From Microbacterium paraoxydans (GTDB lineage: Bacteria > Actinomycetota > Actinomycetes > Actinomycetales > Microbacteriaceae): 64,000 bases of DNA. Positions within the stretch are counted from its first letter, which is position 1, and each line of letters starts with the position of its first letter. The position numbers and the translations under genes are program-made. The notes beneath the pieces were generated by a model. The model was not told where the DNA came from. It saw nothing but the letters and a program-made list of their open reading frames with translations, and searched no databases. Below are positions 34,439 to 43,046 of the stretch, one piece after another. The DNA lies in NCBI RefSeq assembly GCF_019056515.1, contig NZ_CP064873.1, positions 2,356,001 through 2,420,000 of the forward strand. Direction: 5' to 3'.

Positions 34439-34456
34439 CACGGCGTCACAGCCGTG
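34439..34456 (-). terminator. Short stem-loop between the antiporter and metQ genes
   Basis: CACGGC and GCCGTG form a 6-bp stem around a 6-nt loop just after the antiporter stop. It could be a weak terminator. Confidence 0.35.
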
Positions 34457-34466
34457 CGGGATCGGA

Positions 34467-36251
34467 TCAGTCGAACTCTTCGATGCCCTGCAGACGCACC
34501 TGCTCCAGGTCGAGACGGGCGGAGATCCGACGGACCACCATGTCGTCCACGGTGCCGGCGCCGCGGAGCCCGAGCAGCACCTCGCGCTTGCGGTCGAGCA
34601 GCGCGAGCTTGAGCCGGGTGTGCTCCTCGTGCCGCACGAGCGGCGAGCGCTGGGCGAGGTCGACGTCGGCGGAGGTCGCGATCATCTGCAGCGTCGTGCC
34701 GTCCGTCGCCTCGGGGTCGGGGGCGGTCCCTGCCGACACCGCCACGTTACCCGCGTCCTCGTCATCGTCCTCGCGGCTGCGCGCCTCTCCCCCGGTGCCG
34801 TAGGGATCGGGGGCGCCGAGCATCTCGTCCAGGGCGTCGGCCTCGGCGTCGATGAGCGCCTGCTCCCGCGCGAGCGTCCGGGCGTTCGCGAACTCCAGCG
34901 CCTGGTACCCCTCGGCGCGCACCCGATCGCGCACCTCCTGGCCGATGCCGTGCTCCGCGGCGAGGTCGTCGAGCGCGGCCAGGGCCGCACCCGAGATCGC
35001 CCGCTCGGCGAGCTCGTACTCCTCGTCCTCGGCATGGTCGACCGGGAATCGCGCCCACCGCACGAGCGCGGGGAGGAGAGGCGCCTGCACGAGGAGGCTG
35101 AGAAGGATCACCCCGGCGGTCACGAAGACGATCTCGTCACGCCCGCCCACCATGCTCCCTGCGGAGACACCGGTCGGCACCGACAGCGCGATCGCCAGCG
35201 ACACCGCGCCGCGCATGCCGGCGACCGTGGACACGAGTCGGGCGCGGGAGCGGGCGCCGCGCGGCGGGCGTTCGGCCGGGCGGCGCTGGAACAGCACGTT
35301 GAGGAGCTGGAACACGTACCGCACGGCGAAGAGCGTCGCCCACACGGCGAGTGTCACGAGCACCAGGCGGCCGATGGCGGCCGCGGAGATCTCGTGCGCG
35401 ACGAACTGCACCTCGAGGCCGATGAGCACGAACAGCGCCCCGTTCAGCAGAAAGACGCCGAACGGCCAGGCCGCGTCGGCCTGCCGGCGCGAGGCCGCCG
35501 TCGTCACGCGCGGCGACACCCAGGCGACGATGAGTCCGGCCACGACCACGGCGAGCACGCCGGACGCGTGGACGAGCTCGGCGAGCAGGAACGCGGAGAA
35601 CGGCACGAGCAGCAGCGTGACGTTGATCACGATGGTGGAGGAGATGCGGCGCAGCAGCAGCGTGGCCAGGGCCGCGACCGCGATGCCCGCGGCGATCCCG
35701 CCCACGTACGACACCAGCACGTCCCAGGTGACCGAGAGCGGCGTGACCTGGCCGCCCAGCGCGAGGGACACCGCGATGGCGTAGAGCACGAGCGCGGTGC
35801 CGTCGTTGGTCAGGCTCTCGGCCTTGAGCTTCATGAACATCCGACGAGGCAGCAGCCGGCCGAGGGCGGCGACGGCCGTGGCGTCGGGCGGCGCGACCGC
35901 GGCCCCGAGGATGAGGGCGATCTCCCAGGGCATGCCGAACAGCACGCCGATGCCGGCCACCGCGAACGCGGAGGCGACGACGAGGAGCGTGCTCATCGGC
36001 ACGATGTAGCGGAAGTCGCGGCGGATAGACCGCAGCGATGTCGTGAGGCTCTCCCAGAACAGCATCACCGGCAGGAACAGCAGCAGGACGGTCTCCGGCG
36101 GCAGCTGGACCTCGCGCAGCGGCGGGATGAATCCCAGCAACAGTCCGAGGATGACGAGGACGAGGGGCAGCGCGAGACGCACGCGCGGGGCGATCAGGGT
36201 TCCGACGAGGATCGTGAGTCCGAGCAGGACGGTTACTTCGAGGCCTTCCAT
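34467..36251 (-). CDS. Na+/H+ antiporter, CPA1 family
   Basis: This 594-residue protein has about 12 membrane helices in residues 1-420 and a charged cytoplasmic tail of about 170 residues. LGAAVAPPDATAVAALGRLLP has the Asp residue of the CPA1 ion site, and AESLTNDGTALVLY holds the ND pair of the family. It exchanges Na+ or K+ for protons to control pH and salt balance. GGGAG lies 7 nt before the ATG at 36251; the TTG at 36263 is less likely. The cytoplasmic tail includes an Asp/Glu-rich part (SREDDDEDAG). Confidence 0.9.
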   Translation of the reverse strand: MEGLEVTVLLGLTILVGTLIAPRVRLALPLVLVILGLLLGFIPPLREVQLPPETVLLLFLPVMLFWESLTTSLRSIRRDFRYIVPMSTLLVVASAFAVAGIGVLFGMPWEIALILGAAVAPPDATAVAALGRLLPRRMFMKLKAESLTNDGTALVLYAIAVSLALGGQVTPLSVTWDVLVSYVGGIAAGIAVAALATLLLRRISSTIVINVTLLLVPFSAFLLAELVHASGVLAVVVAGLIVAWVSPRVTTAASRRQADAAWPFGVFLLNGALFVLIGLEVQFVAHEISAAAIGRLVLVTLAVWATLFAVRYVFQLLNVLFQRRPAERPPRGARSRARLVSTVAGMRGAVSLAIALSVPTGVSAGSMVGGRDEIVFVTAGVILLSLLVQAPLLPALVRWARFPVDHAEDEEYELAERAISGAALAALDDLAAEHGIGQEVRDRVRAEGYQALEFANARTLAREQALIDAEADALDEMLGAPDPYGTGGEARSREDDDEDAGNVAVSAGTAPDPEATDGTTLQMIATSADVDLAQRSPLVRHEEHTRLKLALLDRKREVLLGLRGAGTVDDMVVRRISARLDLEQVRLQGIEEFD

Positions 36252-36290
36252 CGCTACTCCCAACAGTCGTGGGAGAAGGATATTCCTCCG

Positions 36291-38159
36291 TCAGCCGATC
36301 TGCTCCGTGAGTTCGAACCAGCGCAGCTCCAGCTCCTCGATCTCGGCCTCCTGCGCCGTGATCGCCTTCATCCGCTCGCCGAGGCCCGCATAGTCGGACT
36401 GGTCGTGGTCGGCGAGGGCGTGCTTGGCCGCGTCGACCTGCTGCGTGAGCTTCTGGATGCGACGCTCGAGGGCGGCGGCTTCCTTCTGCGCCGCCCGGAG
36501 AGCCGCGCCGTCGAGACCGCTCGCTGCGGGGGCCGATGCCGCCGTCGAGGTCGTCGAGGCGCTCTCGACGCGCTGCCGCAGACGAAGGTACTCGTCGACG
36601 CCGCCCGGGAGATGGCGCAGGCGCCCCGCGCCGTCCGGACCGGGAAGGATCGCGTACTGCTGATCCGTCACCCGCTCCAGGAAGTACCGGTCGTGGCTCA
36701 CGACGAGGAGGGTGCCCGACCAGGAGTCGAGGAGGTCCTCGATCGCGGCGAGCATGTCGGTGTCCATGTCGTTCGTGGGCTCGTCGAGGATGAGCACGTT
36801 CGGCTGGTCGAGCAGCACGAGCAGCAGCTGCAACCGGCGCTGCTGACCGCCGGAGAGATCCTTCACCGGCGTCGAGAGCTGAGCCGAGGAGAACCCGAGC
36901 CGCTCCAGGAGCTGTCCTGGTGTGAGGTCCTGCGCCTTCGACCCGGCGCCGAGCGTGTACGACGTGCGCAGACCCGAGATGACCACGCGCACGGGGTCGT
37001 TCCAGTGCGGGAGGAGTTCGTCGAGGCGCTGCGTGAGCGTGCGCACCTGCACGGTCTTCCCCCGCTTGATCCGCCCCTCGGTGGGCTCGACCGTGCCGGA
37101 GATGAGCCCCAGGAGCGTGGACTTCCCGGCGCCGTTCACGCCGAGGATGCCCGTGCGCTCGCCCGGGGCGATCCGCCACTCCACATCCTTCAGCACGGTC
37201 TTCCCACCGGTTCCGGATCCCGCCTGGGTCCCTGAGCCTGCCGAAGCCTGGGTCCCTGAGCCTGTCGAAGGGTACGTCACCCCCACATCGAGCAGGTCGA
37301 CGACGTCCTTGCCCAGCCGCGAGACGGCGAGCGACTGCAGCGAGACCTTGTCGCGGATCTCGGGCACGTCGGCGATGAGCTCGTTGGCCGCATCGATGCG
37401 GAACTTGGGCTTGCTGGTGCGGGCCGGGGCACCGCGGCGCAGCCAGGCGAGCTCCTTGCGGGCGAGGTTCTGCCGCTTCGCCTCGGTCGCCGCCGCCATG
37501 CGGTCGCGCTCGACCCGCTGCAGGATGTACGCCGCATAGCCGCCCTCGAAGGGCTCCACGATGCGGTCGTGCACCTCCCACGTCTCGGTGCAGATCTCGT
37601 CGAGGAACCACCGGTCATGGGTCACGACGAGGAGGGCTCCGGCGTTCGCGGGCCAGCGCTTCTTGAGGTGCCCGGCGAGCCAGGTGATCGCCTCGACGTC
37701 GAGGTGGTTCGTCGGCTCGTCGAGAGCGATGACGTCCCAGTCCCCGGTGAGCAGATTCGCGAGCGACACGCGGCGGCGCTGACCGCCGGAGAGGGAGCCG
37801 ACCTGCGCGTCCCAGGGAAGATCGGTCAGCAGCCCCTCGATCACGTCGCGGACGCGGGCGTCACCGGCCCATTCGTGCTCGGCCATGTCGCCGACCACGG
37901 CGGCGCCGATCGTGATGTCGTCGGGGAGGGTGTCGGCCTGGTCCAGCACGCCGATGCGGGTGCCGCCGCGGACGGTCACCCGACCGGAGTCCGGCTGCTT
38001 CGTGCCGGCGAGCATGCCGAGAAGGCTCGACTTGCCGTCGCCGTTCCGGCCGACGATGCCGATGCGGTCGCCCTCCTCGATGCCGAGGGTCACGGCGTCG
38101 AAGACGACGCGGGTCGGGTATTCGAGGTGCAGGGCTTCGGCCCCGAGAAGATGTGCCAT
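36291..38159 (-). CDS. ABC-F family ATP-binding protein (Uup-like)
   Basis: This 622-residue protein has two ABC domains with Walker A motifs GRNGDGKSS and GVNGAGKST, signatures LSGGQRRRVSL and LSGGQQRRLQL, and no membrane helices, as in ABC-F translation factors. The C-terminal 70 residues form a coiled-coil-like tail (AALERRIQKLTQQVDAAKHAL), resembling Uup. An unusual stretch at about residues 297-312 reads STGSGTQA and SAGSGTQA in tandem; it is encoded by two 24-bp copies of a REP-like sequence. It lies between the domains and is probably tolerated as a flexible linker. The role is likely ribosome-associated, though antibiotic resistance cannot be inferred. Confidence 0.9.
   Translation of the reverse strand: MAHLLGAEALHLEYPTRVVFDAVTLGIEEGDRIGIVGRNGDGKSSLLGMLAGTKQPDSGRVTVRGGTRIGVLDQADTLPDDITIGAAVVGDMAEHEWAGDARVRDVIEGLLTDLPWDAQVGSLSGGQRRRVSLANLLTGDWDVIALDEPTNHLDVEAITWLAGHLKKRWPANAGALLVVTHDRWFLDEICTETWEVHDRIVEPFEGGYAAYILQRVERDRMAAATEAKRQNLARKELAWLRRGAPARTSKPKFRIDAANELIADVPEIRDKVSLQSLAVSRLGKDVVDLLDVGVTYPSTGSGTQASAGSGTQAGSGTGGKTVLKDVEWRIAPGERTGILGVNGAGKSTLLGLISGTVEPTEGRIKRGKTVQVRTLTQRLDELLPHWNDPVRVVISGLRTSYTLGAGSKAQDLTPGQLLERLGFSSAQLSTPVKDLSGGQQRRLQLLLVLLDQPNVLILDEPTNDMDTDMLAAIEDLLDSWSGTLLVVSHDRYFLERVTDQQYAILPGPDGAGRLRHLPGGVDEYLRLRQRVESASTTSTAASAPAASGLDGAALRAAQKEAAALERRIQKLTQQVDAAKHALADHDQSDYAGLGERMKAITAQEAEIEELELRWFELTEQIG
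37222..37269. repeat. Two tandem 24-bp REP-like units inside the ABC-F gene
   Basis: Units at 37222-37245 and 37246-37269 differ in one base and carry the word GGTCCCTGAGCCTG, with complementary minus-strand TTCGACAGGCTCAGG. I recall this word as a common intergenic repeat in Microbacterium and other bacteria. Here it is translated as eight-residue repeats. Confidence 0.75.
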
Positions 38160-38201
38160 GTCCTCTCCAGGGTAGTCGCGCCGCGTCGGACGGTCTCCCG
38201 G

Positions 38202-38978
38202 TCAGACCAGCGACGGGGCGAAGAGCTCCGGCAGCGCGGCGGTGAAGACCTCGAAGTGGCTGTACCAGACGGTGTGAGCGGCCCCGGGGATGCTGCGCAC
38301 CGTGACCCCGCCATGCTCGAACCGCCGCGCGTCCTCGTCGGTGACCCAGGCACTGGGTTCCGCGCGGACGACGATGGAGCCGGGGGCGGCGGTCCAATGA
38401 CCGTCCTCCCCGCAGGAGACGGAGGCCGCGGTCGGCGGATCGAAGCGCTCGGCCGCCCGCGCCTCGACCGTGGCATCGTCGACGGAGTAGAAGGGCCGGA
38501 GCCGGCGGAGCTCGGCGGGCGACATGCGCGCGCGGCGGTCGTGCTCGTACTGCGAGATGAGAGAGGCGCGGTCCTGGCCGCCCTGGAGGGCGAGCGGCGC
38601 GTCGACGTAGACCGCGAGACTCGGATCGAGGCGGGGCGCGGCGGCGGCGAGCACGGTGGCGCCGAAGGAGTGCCCGACGGCGACGGCGAGCGGCGAGGCC
38701 GCCCCGTCCCCCGCTGCGGAACCTGCCCCCGGAGGGAGCGCCGTCTGCGCGAGCGTGGCGACGACGGCATCGGCCGCCGTCTCGATCGTGAGCTCCGGGT
38801 CACGCGGAGAGAGGCCGTGGCCGGGCAGATCGAGCGCGAGCACGCGGAAGCCGCGTTCCACGAGCAGCGGGACCACGCGGTGCCAGCTCTCGGCGGACCC
38901 CATCATGCCGTGCAGCAGCACGGCGACGCGGTCGCCCTCCCCGGCTTCGATGACGTTCAGGAGCACGGAGCCAGTCAA
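38202..38978 (-). CDS. Alpha/beta hydrolase
   Basis: This protein of about 258 residues has the hydrolase fold: VLLHGMMGSAESW near the oxyanion loop, LDLPGHGLSP, the nucleophile elbow VGHSFGATV with Ser, and a late Asp/His pair (PGAAHTVWYSHFE). It likely hydrolyses an ester or amide. The start is uncertain: TTG at 38978 gives the full form, and the GTG at 38966 is an alternative; both lie before the conserved fold. It is divergent from the 13E12-type gene. The substrate is unknown. Confidence 0.8.
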   Translation of the reverse strand: MTGSVLLNVIEAGEGDRVAVLLHGMMGSAESWHRVVPLLVERGFRVLALDLPGHGLSPRDPELTIETAADAVVATLAQTALPPGAGSAAGDGAASPLAVAVGHSFGATVLAAAAPRLDPSLAVYVDAPLALQGGQDRASLISQYEHDRRARMSPAELRRLRPFYSVDDATVEARAAERFDPPTAASVSCGEDGHWTAAPGSIVVRAEPSAWVTDEDARRFEHGGVTVRSIPGAAHTVWYSHFEVFTAALPELFAPSLV

Positions 38979-39023
38979 CCACGGTCGTTATCCTTTCGTG
39001 ATACGACTTTCGGCCAGAATCCT

Positions 39024-39039
39024 TCGAATCTTCGTTCGA
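39024..39039. promoter_or_regulatory. LexA-like SOS box before the DUF222/HNH gene
   Basis: TCGAATCTTCGTTCGA matches the actinobacterial/Gram-positive LexA pattern TCGAAC-N4-GTTCGA at 11 of 12 defined bases. It ends 17 bp before TGGACT (39057-39062), which is 12 nt before the ATG, so it would cover the -35 region. Confidence 0.65.
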
Positions 39040-39068
39040 ATGTCGGTGGTCGGTGATGGACTGCCGTC

Positions 39069-40475
39069 ATGCCCGCACTGCTCGACGCGACCGACTCCCA
39101 GATGGCGATGCTCGCCGATCTGGTGGAGGGGCTGGAAGCGGCGGAGAAGACGCTGAGCAGCATGCAGGCGGCCCGCGACGGACTGCTCGCGATGGCGGGG
39201 CGACTGGCGGTCGACATCGCCCGGCAGGCTCGGCATCCGGACGGCGGCGACATGGCGATCCGCACGGTCGCCGCGGAGATCGGGGCCGCACAGCGCGTCA
39301 GCGACCGCACGATCGAGCGGCGGATGTCCGATGCGTCCTGGTTGGTCGAACGGTTCCCCGCCGTCTGGGAGGCTCAGGGCGCCGGGCGGATCAGCGCCGC
39401 GCATGCACGCGTGATCGTGGAGGCGGGGGCTCACCTCCATGACCCGGACGACCGATCGCGTTTCGCGGCGGAGGCGATCGAGGTGGCCGCTGCGGAATCT
39501 CCGAACCGGATACGCCGACTCGTGCGCCGACTGGCCGACCGGTTCCGGGAGCGGACCCTCGTCGAGCGACATCGTGACGCCAGGGAGCTGCGCCGCGTCT
39601 GGGTGACCGATCTCGAGGACGGCATGGCCGAGCTCGGCGCGCGTGGCCCCGCGGCGCTCGTGCACGGGATGTACGACCGGCTCTCCCAGATGGCGCATGC
39701 CGTGCGGGAGGAGAACGCGCAGGCACGGCGTCGGGAGGCGGAGGAGAGCATCCTCGACGACAGGACCGTGGATCAGCTGCGCGCGGATCTGCTCGCCGAC
39801 CTCGTCCTGACCGGCGCTCCGGCGGGCCATGACTCGGAAGAGGGGCTGCTCTCGGAGCTTCGGGCGCGCGTCGAGGTCACCGTGCCGGTGCTGACGCTGA
39901 TGCACGGGGAGCAGGAACGGACGACAGAGGGCACTCGGATCCTCGCCGCCGAGCTGGACGGGGTCATCCCGATCGATCCGGCCACGGCCCGCCGTCTGGC
40001 CGGCGCGGCGAGCGGCTGGGACCGGGTGCTCACCCACCCGATCAGCGGGGCGCTGCTGGCCGTCGACCGGTATCGCCCGAGCGAAGACCTCCGCCGACAC
40101 CTGCGGGCCCGCGATCAACGCTGCCGCTTCCCGGGCTGCGGCCTCGCACCGCGGAAGTGTGACCTCGATCACAATCACGATGCGGCGCTCGGCGGAGAGA
40201 CCGCGCACGACAACCTCGCGATATTCTGCCGACGACATCACATGCTCAAACACCACTCCCCGTGGCACGTCGAGCAGGGGCCGGGCGGCGTTCTGGAGTG
40301 GACGAGCCCCACCGGCCGGACCTACATCGACCGACCGCCGCCTCCGCACACCGTCACCTTCGCCGAGGAACCTCCGTGGTCTCCCGCCGTCAGCCCTAGA
40401 GTGGAGGGCATGTCGAGCCCCGAATCAGACAGGTCGGGGGCTGCCGGTCACACCGTCAGCCCCGCGAACCGCTGA
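39069..40475 (+). CDS. DUF222 / HNH endonuclease (13E12 repeat family)
   Basis: This 468-residue protein has an N-terminal DUF222 region (about residues 1-330) and a C-terminal HNH nuclease near 350-400. The latter reads CRFPGCGLAPRKC...DHNHD...FCRRHH, giving the HNH histidines and zinc-type cysteines. The family is widespread in actinobacteria, often in many copies, with unclear function. A LexA-like box precedes it, and 13E12 genes in M. tuberculosis have been reported as DNA-damage responsive (from memory). The ATG at 39069 has no Shine-Dalgarno but a TGGACT hexamer exactly 12 nt upstream. The last 45 residues are polar and disordered. Confidence 0.9.
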   Translation: MPALLDATDSQMAMLADLVEGLEAAEKTLSSMQAARDGLLAMAGRLAVDIARQARHPDGGDMAIRTVAAEIGAAQRVSDRTIERRMSDASWLVERFPAVWEAQGAGRISAAHARVIVEAGAHLHDPDDRSRFAAEAIEVAAAESPNRIRRLVRRLADRFRERTLVERHRDARELRRVWVTDLEDGMAELGARGPAALVHGMYDRLSQMAHAVREENAQARRREAEESILDDRTVDQLRADLLADLVLTGAPAGHDSEEGLLSELRARVEVTVPVLTLMHGEQERTTEGTRILAAELDGVIPIDPATARRLAGAASGWDRVLTHPISGALLAVDRYRPSEDLRRHLRARDQRCRFPGCGLAPRKCDLDHNHDAALGGETAHDNLAIFCRRHHMLKHHSPWHVEQGPGGVLEWTSPTGRTYIDRPPPPHTVTFAEEPPWSPAVSPRVEGMSSPESDRSGAAGHTVSPANR

Positions 40476-40573
40476 TCCCTTCGTCCGCCCTGCCGGCGGG
40501 CGCGCGCCGGTGAGCCGGGCGCTGACCGTGGTGACGAGAAGCATTCCTCTTCCCTCTCACCTCGGAGCACTCG

Positions 40574-41755
40574 ATGCCTTTCCCCCTCTATGCCCTTGCC
40601 CTGGCGGTCTTCGTCATGGGCACCTCCGAATTCATGCTCGCGGGACTCCTCCCCGCGATCGCGCACGAGCTCGACGTCCCGGTCGGCACGGCGGGCCTCC
40701 TCACCTCCGCCTTCGCGGTCGGCATGGTCATCGGCGCACCCGCCATGGCCGCGTTCGCGCGCAGCTGGCCCCCACGCCGCACACTCGTCGCCTGCCTCGC
40801 GCTCTTCGCCGCCTGCCATGCCGTCGGCGCGGTGACGTCCCTGTTCGAGCTTCTGCTCGTCACGCGCATACTCAGCGCCCTCGCGAACGCCGGCTTCCTC
40901 GCCGTCGCCCTGCGCACGGCGACCCTCCTCGTCCCCCGCGAGCGCACCGGACGAGCGCTCGCGGTGCTGCTCTCCGGGACGACCGTCGCCACCATCGTCG
41001 GCGTCCCTGTCGGCGCCATCCTCGGCACCGCGCTGAGCTGGCGGGCGACCTTCGCCGCTGTCGCGCTCCTCTGCCTCCCTGCGCTGCTCGGAATCCTCCG
41101 CGGCGTGCCGACGACGATCCCGGGCACGGAGCCCGACCCCGCCCCGGCACCACTCCCCCGGAAGGAACCGACCCTCCGCACGGAGCTCGCGCTCCTGGGG
41201 ACACCGCGCCTGGCCCTCGCGATGACCCTGGCGGCCCTGGTGAACGCGGGGACCTTCGCGGTCTTCACGTTCCTCGCGCCGATCGTCACCGAGGTCGCGG
41301 GCCTGCCCGACGCTGCGGTCCCGCTCGCGCTGGTCCTGTTCGGCATCGGCTCGTTCCTCGGCGTGACCATCGCGGGTCGGTTCGCCGATCGGCATGCCGG
41401 TGTGCTCCTCGCGGTCGGCGGCCCGCTGCTCCTCGGCGGCTGGATCGTCCTGGCGGCGGTCGCGACGCAGCCGATACCCCTGCTGTTGCTCGTCTTCGTA
41501 CAGGGGATGGCTTCCTTCGGCGTCGGAAGCACACTGATCGCCCGGGTGCTGTATGCCGCCTCCGGCGCCCCGACCATGGGAGGGTCCTACGCCACCGCGG
41601 CCTTGAACATCGGCGCTGTGATCGGACCGGCGTCGGGAGCGTGGGCCCTCGCGAGCGGGGCGGGTGCGCTCTCCCCCGTCGCTCTCGCGGCCACGCTGAC
41701 GATGGCGGCGCTCCTCCTCGCCCTGGCGACGCGGCGATGGGGGCCGGTCGACTGA
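40574..41755 (+). CDS. MFS transporter, Cmx/AraJ-like
   Basis: This 393-residue permease has twelve hydrophobic segments. The opening MPFPLYALALAVFVMGTSEFM with a GTSEFMLAGLLP motif is typical of the drug/sugar-efflux branch of the major facilitator superfamily (DHA-type). GGAG lies 8 nt before the ATG. Substrates in this branch include chloramphenicol, arabinose and purine ribonucleosides, so specificity is open. It follows the 13E12 gene by 98 bp and ends at a strong terminator shared with the sugar importer genes. Confidence 0.88.
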   Translation: MPFPLYALALAVFVMGTSEFMLAGLLPAIAHELDVPVGTAGLLTSAFAVGMVIGAPAMAAFARSWPPRRTLVACLALFAACHAVGAVTSLFELLLVTRILSALANAGFLAVALRTATLLVPRERTGRALAVLLSGTTVATIVGVPVGAILGTALSWRATFAAVALLCLPALLGILRGVPTTIPGTEPDPAPAPLPRKEPTLRTELALLGTPRLALAMTLAALVNAGTFAVFTFLAPIVTEVAGLPDAAVPLALVLFGIGSFLGVTIAGRFADRHAGVLLAVGGPLLLGGWIVLAAVATQPIPLLLLVFVQGMASFGVGSTLIARVLYAASGAPTMGGSYATAALNIGAVIGPASGAWALASGAGALSPVALAATLTMAALLLALATRRWGPVD

Positions 41756-41782
41756 AGACAGGACGGGGACGCGCCGCAACGG

Positions 41783-41822
41783 CGACGAGCCGCCCGGACC
41801 CGAAGGTCCGGACGGCTCGTCG
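41783..41822. terminator. Bidirectional terminator between MFS and sugar-binding protein genes
   Basis: An 18-bp stem with one mismatch (CGACGAGCCGCCCGGACC and near complement, loop CGAA) lies between the convergent stops at 41755 and 41869. Confidence 0.8.
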
Positions 41823-41868
41823 TGGCGTGTCCGTCGTTCGCGAGGAACGGGGACGGTCTCACTCGTCC

Positions 41869-42987
41869 TTACTCGTACGACTTCACGATCTCGAGGAGGC
41901 TCGGGACGTTGGCGTACGCCTCGGCCGCGTTCTCCTTGGTCACGATGACCGGCGGGAGCAGGTAGGCCGGGACGACCTTCTTGCCGTTGTCGTACTGGTC
42001 GGTGTCGTTGACGTCGACCTCGTCACCCTTCTGGAGCTGACCGACCATCTTGATGGCCTGCTCCACGAGCAGCGTGGTGTCCTTGTTGATCGTGGAGTAC
42101 TGCACGCCCTCCATGATCGACTTCACCGACTCGACCTCGGAGTCCTGACCGGTGACCACCGGGACGGGCTTGCCGGCCTGCTGCGCCGAGGTGATGATGG
42201 CGCGGGCGAGGGTGTCGTTCGGGGACAGGACGCCGTCGAGGGTCTCCGAGCCGTAGCTCGACGTGAGGATCGAGTCCATCCGGCGCTGGGCGTTCTCCGG
42301 CTTCCAGCCCTCGGTCGCCGTCTGGGAGATCTCGGTCTGCCCGGAGACGACGTTCAGCGTGCCGTCGTCGATCTTCGGCTGCAGCACCTCCATCGCCCCG
42401 TTGAAGAACACCGCCGAGTTGGCGTCGTCCGGCGAGCCCGAGAACAGCTCGATGTTGTACGGCGCCTCGTGATCCGCGCGCTCGGCGAGCCCGTCGAGCA
42501 GCGCCTGGCCCTGGAGCTTGCCGACCTCGAAGTTGTCGAAGGCGACGTAGTAGTCCACCGCGTCGGTGTTCTCGATGAGACGGTCGTAGGCGATGACCGC
42601 GACACCGGCGTCGCGCGCGGCCTCCACCTGCGTGGTGAGCTGCTTGCCGTCCTTGGCGCCGATGATGATGACCTTGGCGCCACCGGTGACCATCGCCTGG
42701 ATCTGGTTCTGCTGCTCGGCGACCGTGTTGCTGGCGGGCGCGTACTGCACGTCCGCCTTGAAGCCGGCCTTCTCGAGGCCGTCGGTGAACAGCTGACCGG
42801 CCAGGACCCAGTTCTCCGAGGTCTTGTCGGGCAGAGCGACACCGATCGTGGAGCCGGCGTCGAAGCCCGAGGAGGCCTCCTCGCCCGACCCCGAACCCGA
42901 GTCACCGCCGCGCTCCGAGGAGCAGCCGGTGAGGGCGAATGCGCCCGCGACGACAAGCGCTGTCGCCGACAGAAGGATCTTCTTCAT
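41869..42987 (-). CDS. Multiple monosaccharide ABC transporter substrate-binding lipoprotein
   Basis: This 372-residue lipoprotein opens with a signal ending in LTGC (Cys22) and a Ser/Gly/Glu linker. The mature domain resembles ChvE/XylF sugar-binding proteins: IGVALPDKTSENWVLAG, NQIQAMVTGGAKVIIIG, and later DGVLSPNDTLARAI and PVVTGQDSEVESVKSI. It should bind monosaccharides such as xylose, galactose or glucose. It is the last gene of the operon, after a short hairpin. This family differs in order from the BMP and met operons, where the binding protein comes first. Confidence 0.9.
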   Translation of the reverse strand: MKKILLSATALVVAGAFALTGCSSERGGDSGSGSGEEASSGFDAGSTIGVALPDKTSENWVLAGQLFTDGLEKAGFKADVQYAPASNTVAEQQNQIQAMVTGGAKVIIIGAKDGKQLTTQVEAARDAGVAVIAYDRLIENTDAVDYYVAFDNFEVGKLQGQALLDGLAERADHEAPYNIELFSGSPDDANSAVFFNGAMEVLQPKIDDGTLNVVSGQTEISQTATEGWKPENAQRRMDSILTSSYGSETLDGVLSPNDTLARAIITSAQQAGKPVPVVTGQDSEVESVKSIMEGVQYSTINKDTTLLVEQAIKMVGQLQKGDEVDVNDTDQYDNGKKVVPAYLLPPVIVTKENAAEAYANVPSLLEIVKSYE

Positions 42988-43017
42988 GTGATCTCTTTCT
43001 CTGGTGTGTGCAGGTCC

Positions 43018-43040
43018 CGTCGCGCCTGCGTTGCGCGACG
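43018..43040 (-). terminator. Hairpin between sugar permease and binding-protein genes
   Basis: CGTCGCGC and GCGCGACG form an 8-bp stem with a 7-nt loop in the 59-bp gap. It may protect or attenuate the mRNA around the binding-protein gene. Confidence 0.45.
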
Positions 43041-43046
43041 CGGCCC

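Noticed and set aside
34366..34466. SAM or methionine riboswitch before metQ
   Set aside because: The gap is about 100 bp and shows only a short 6-bp stem. No kink-turn or SAM-box core is visible.
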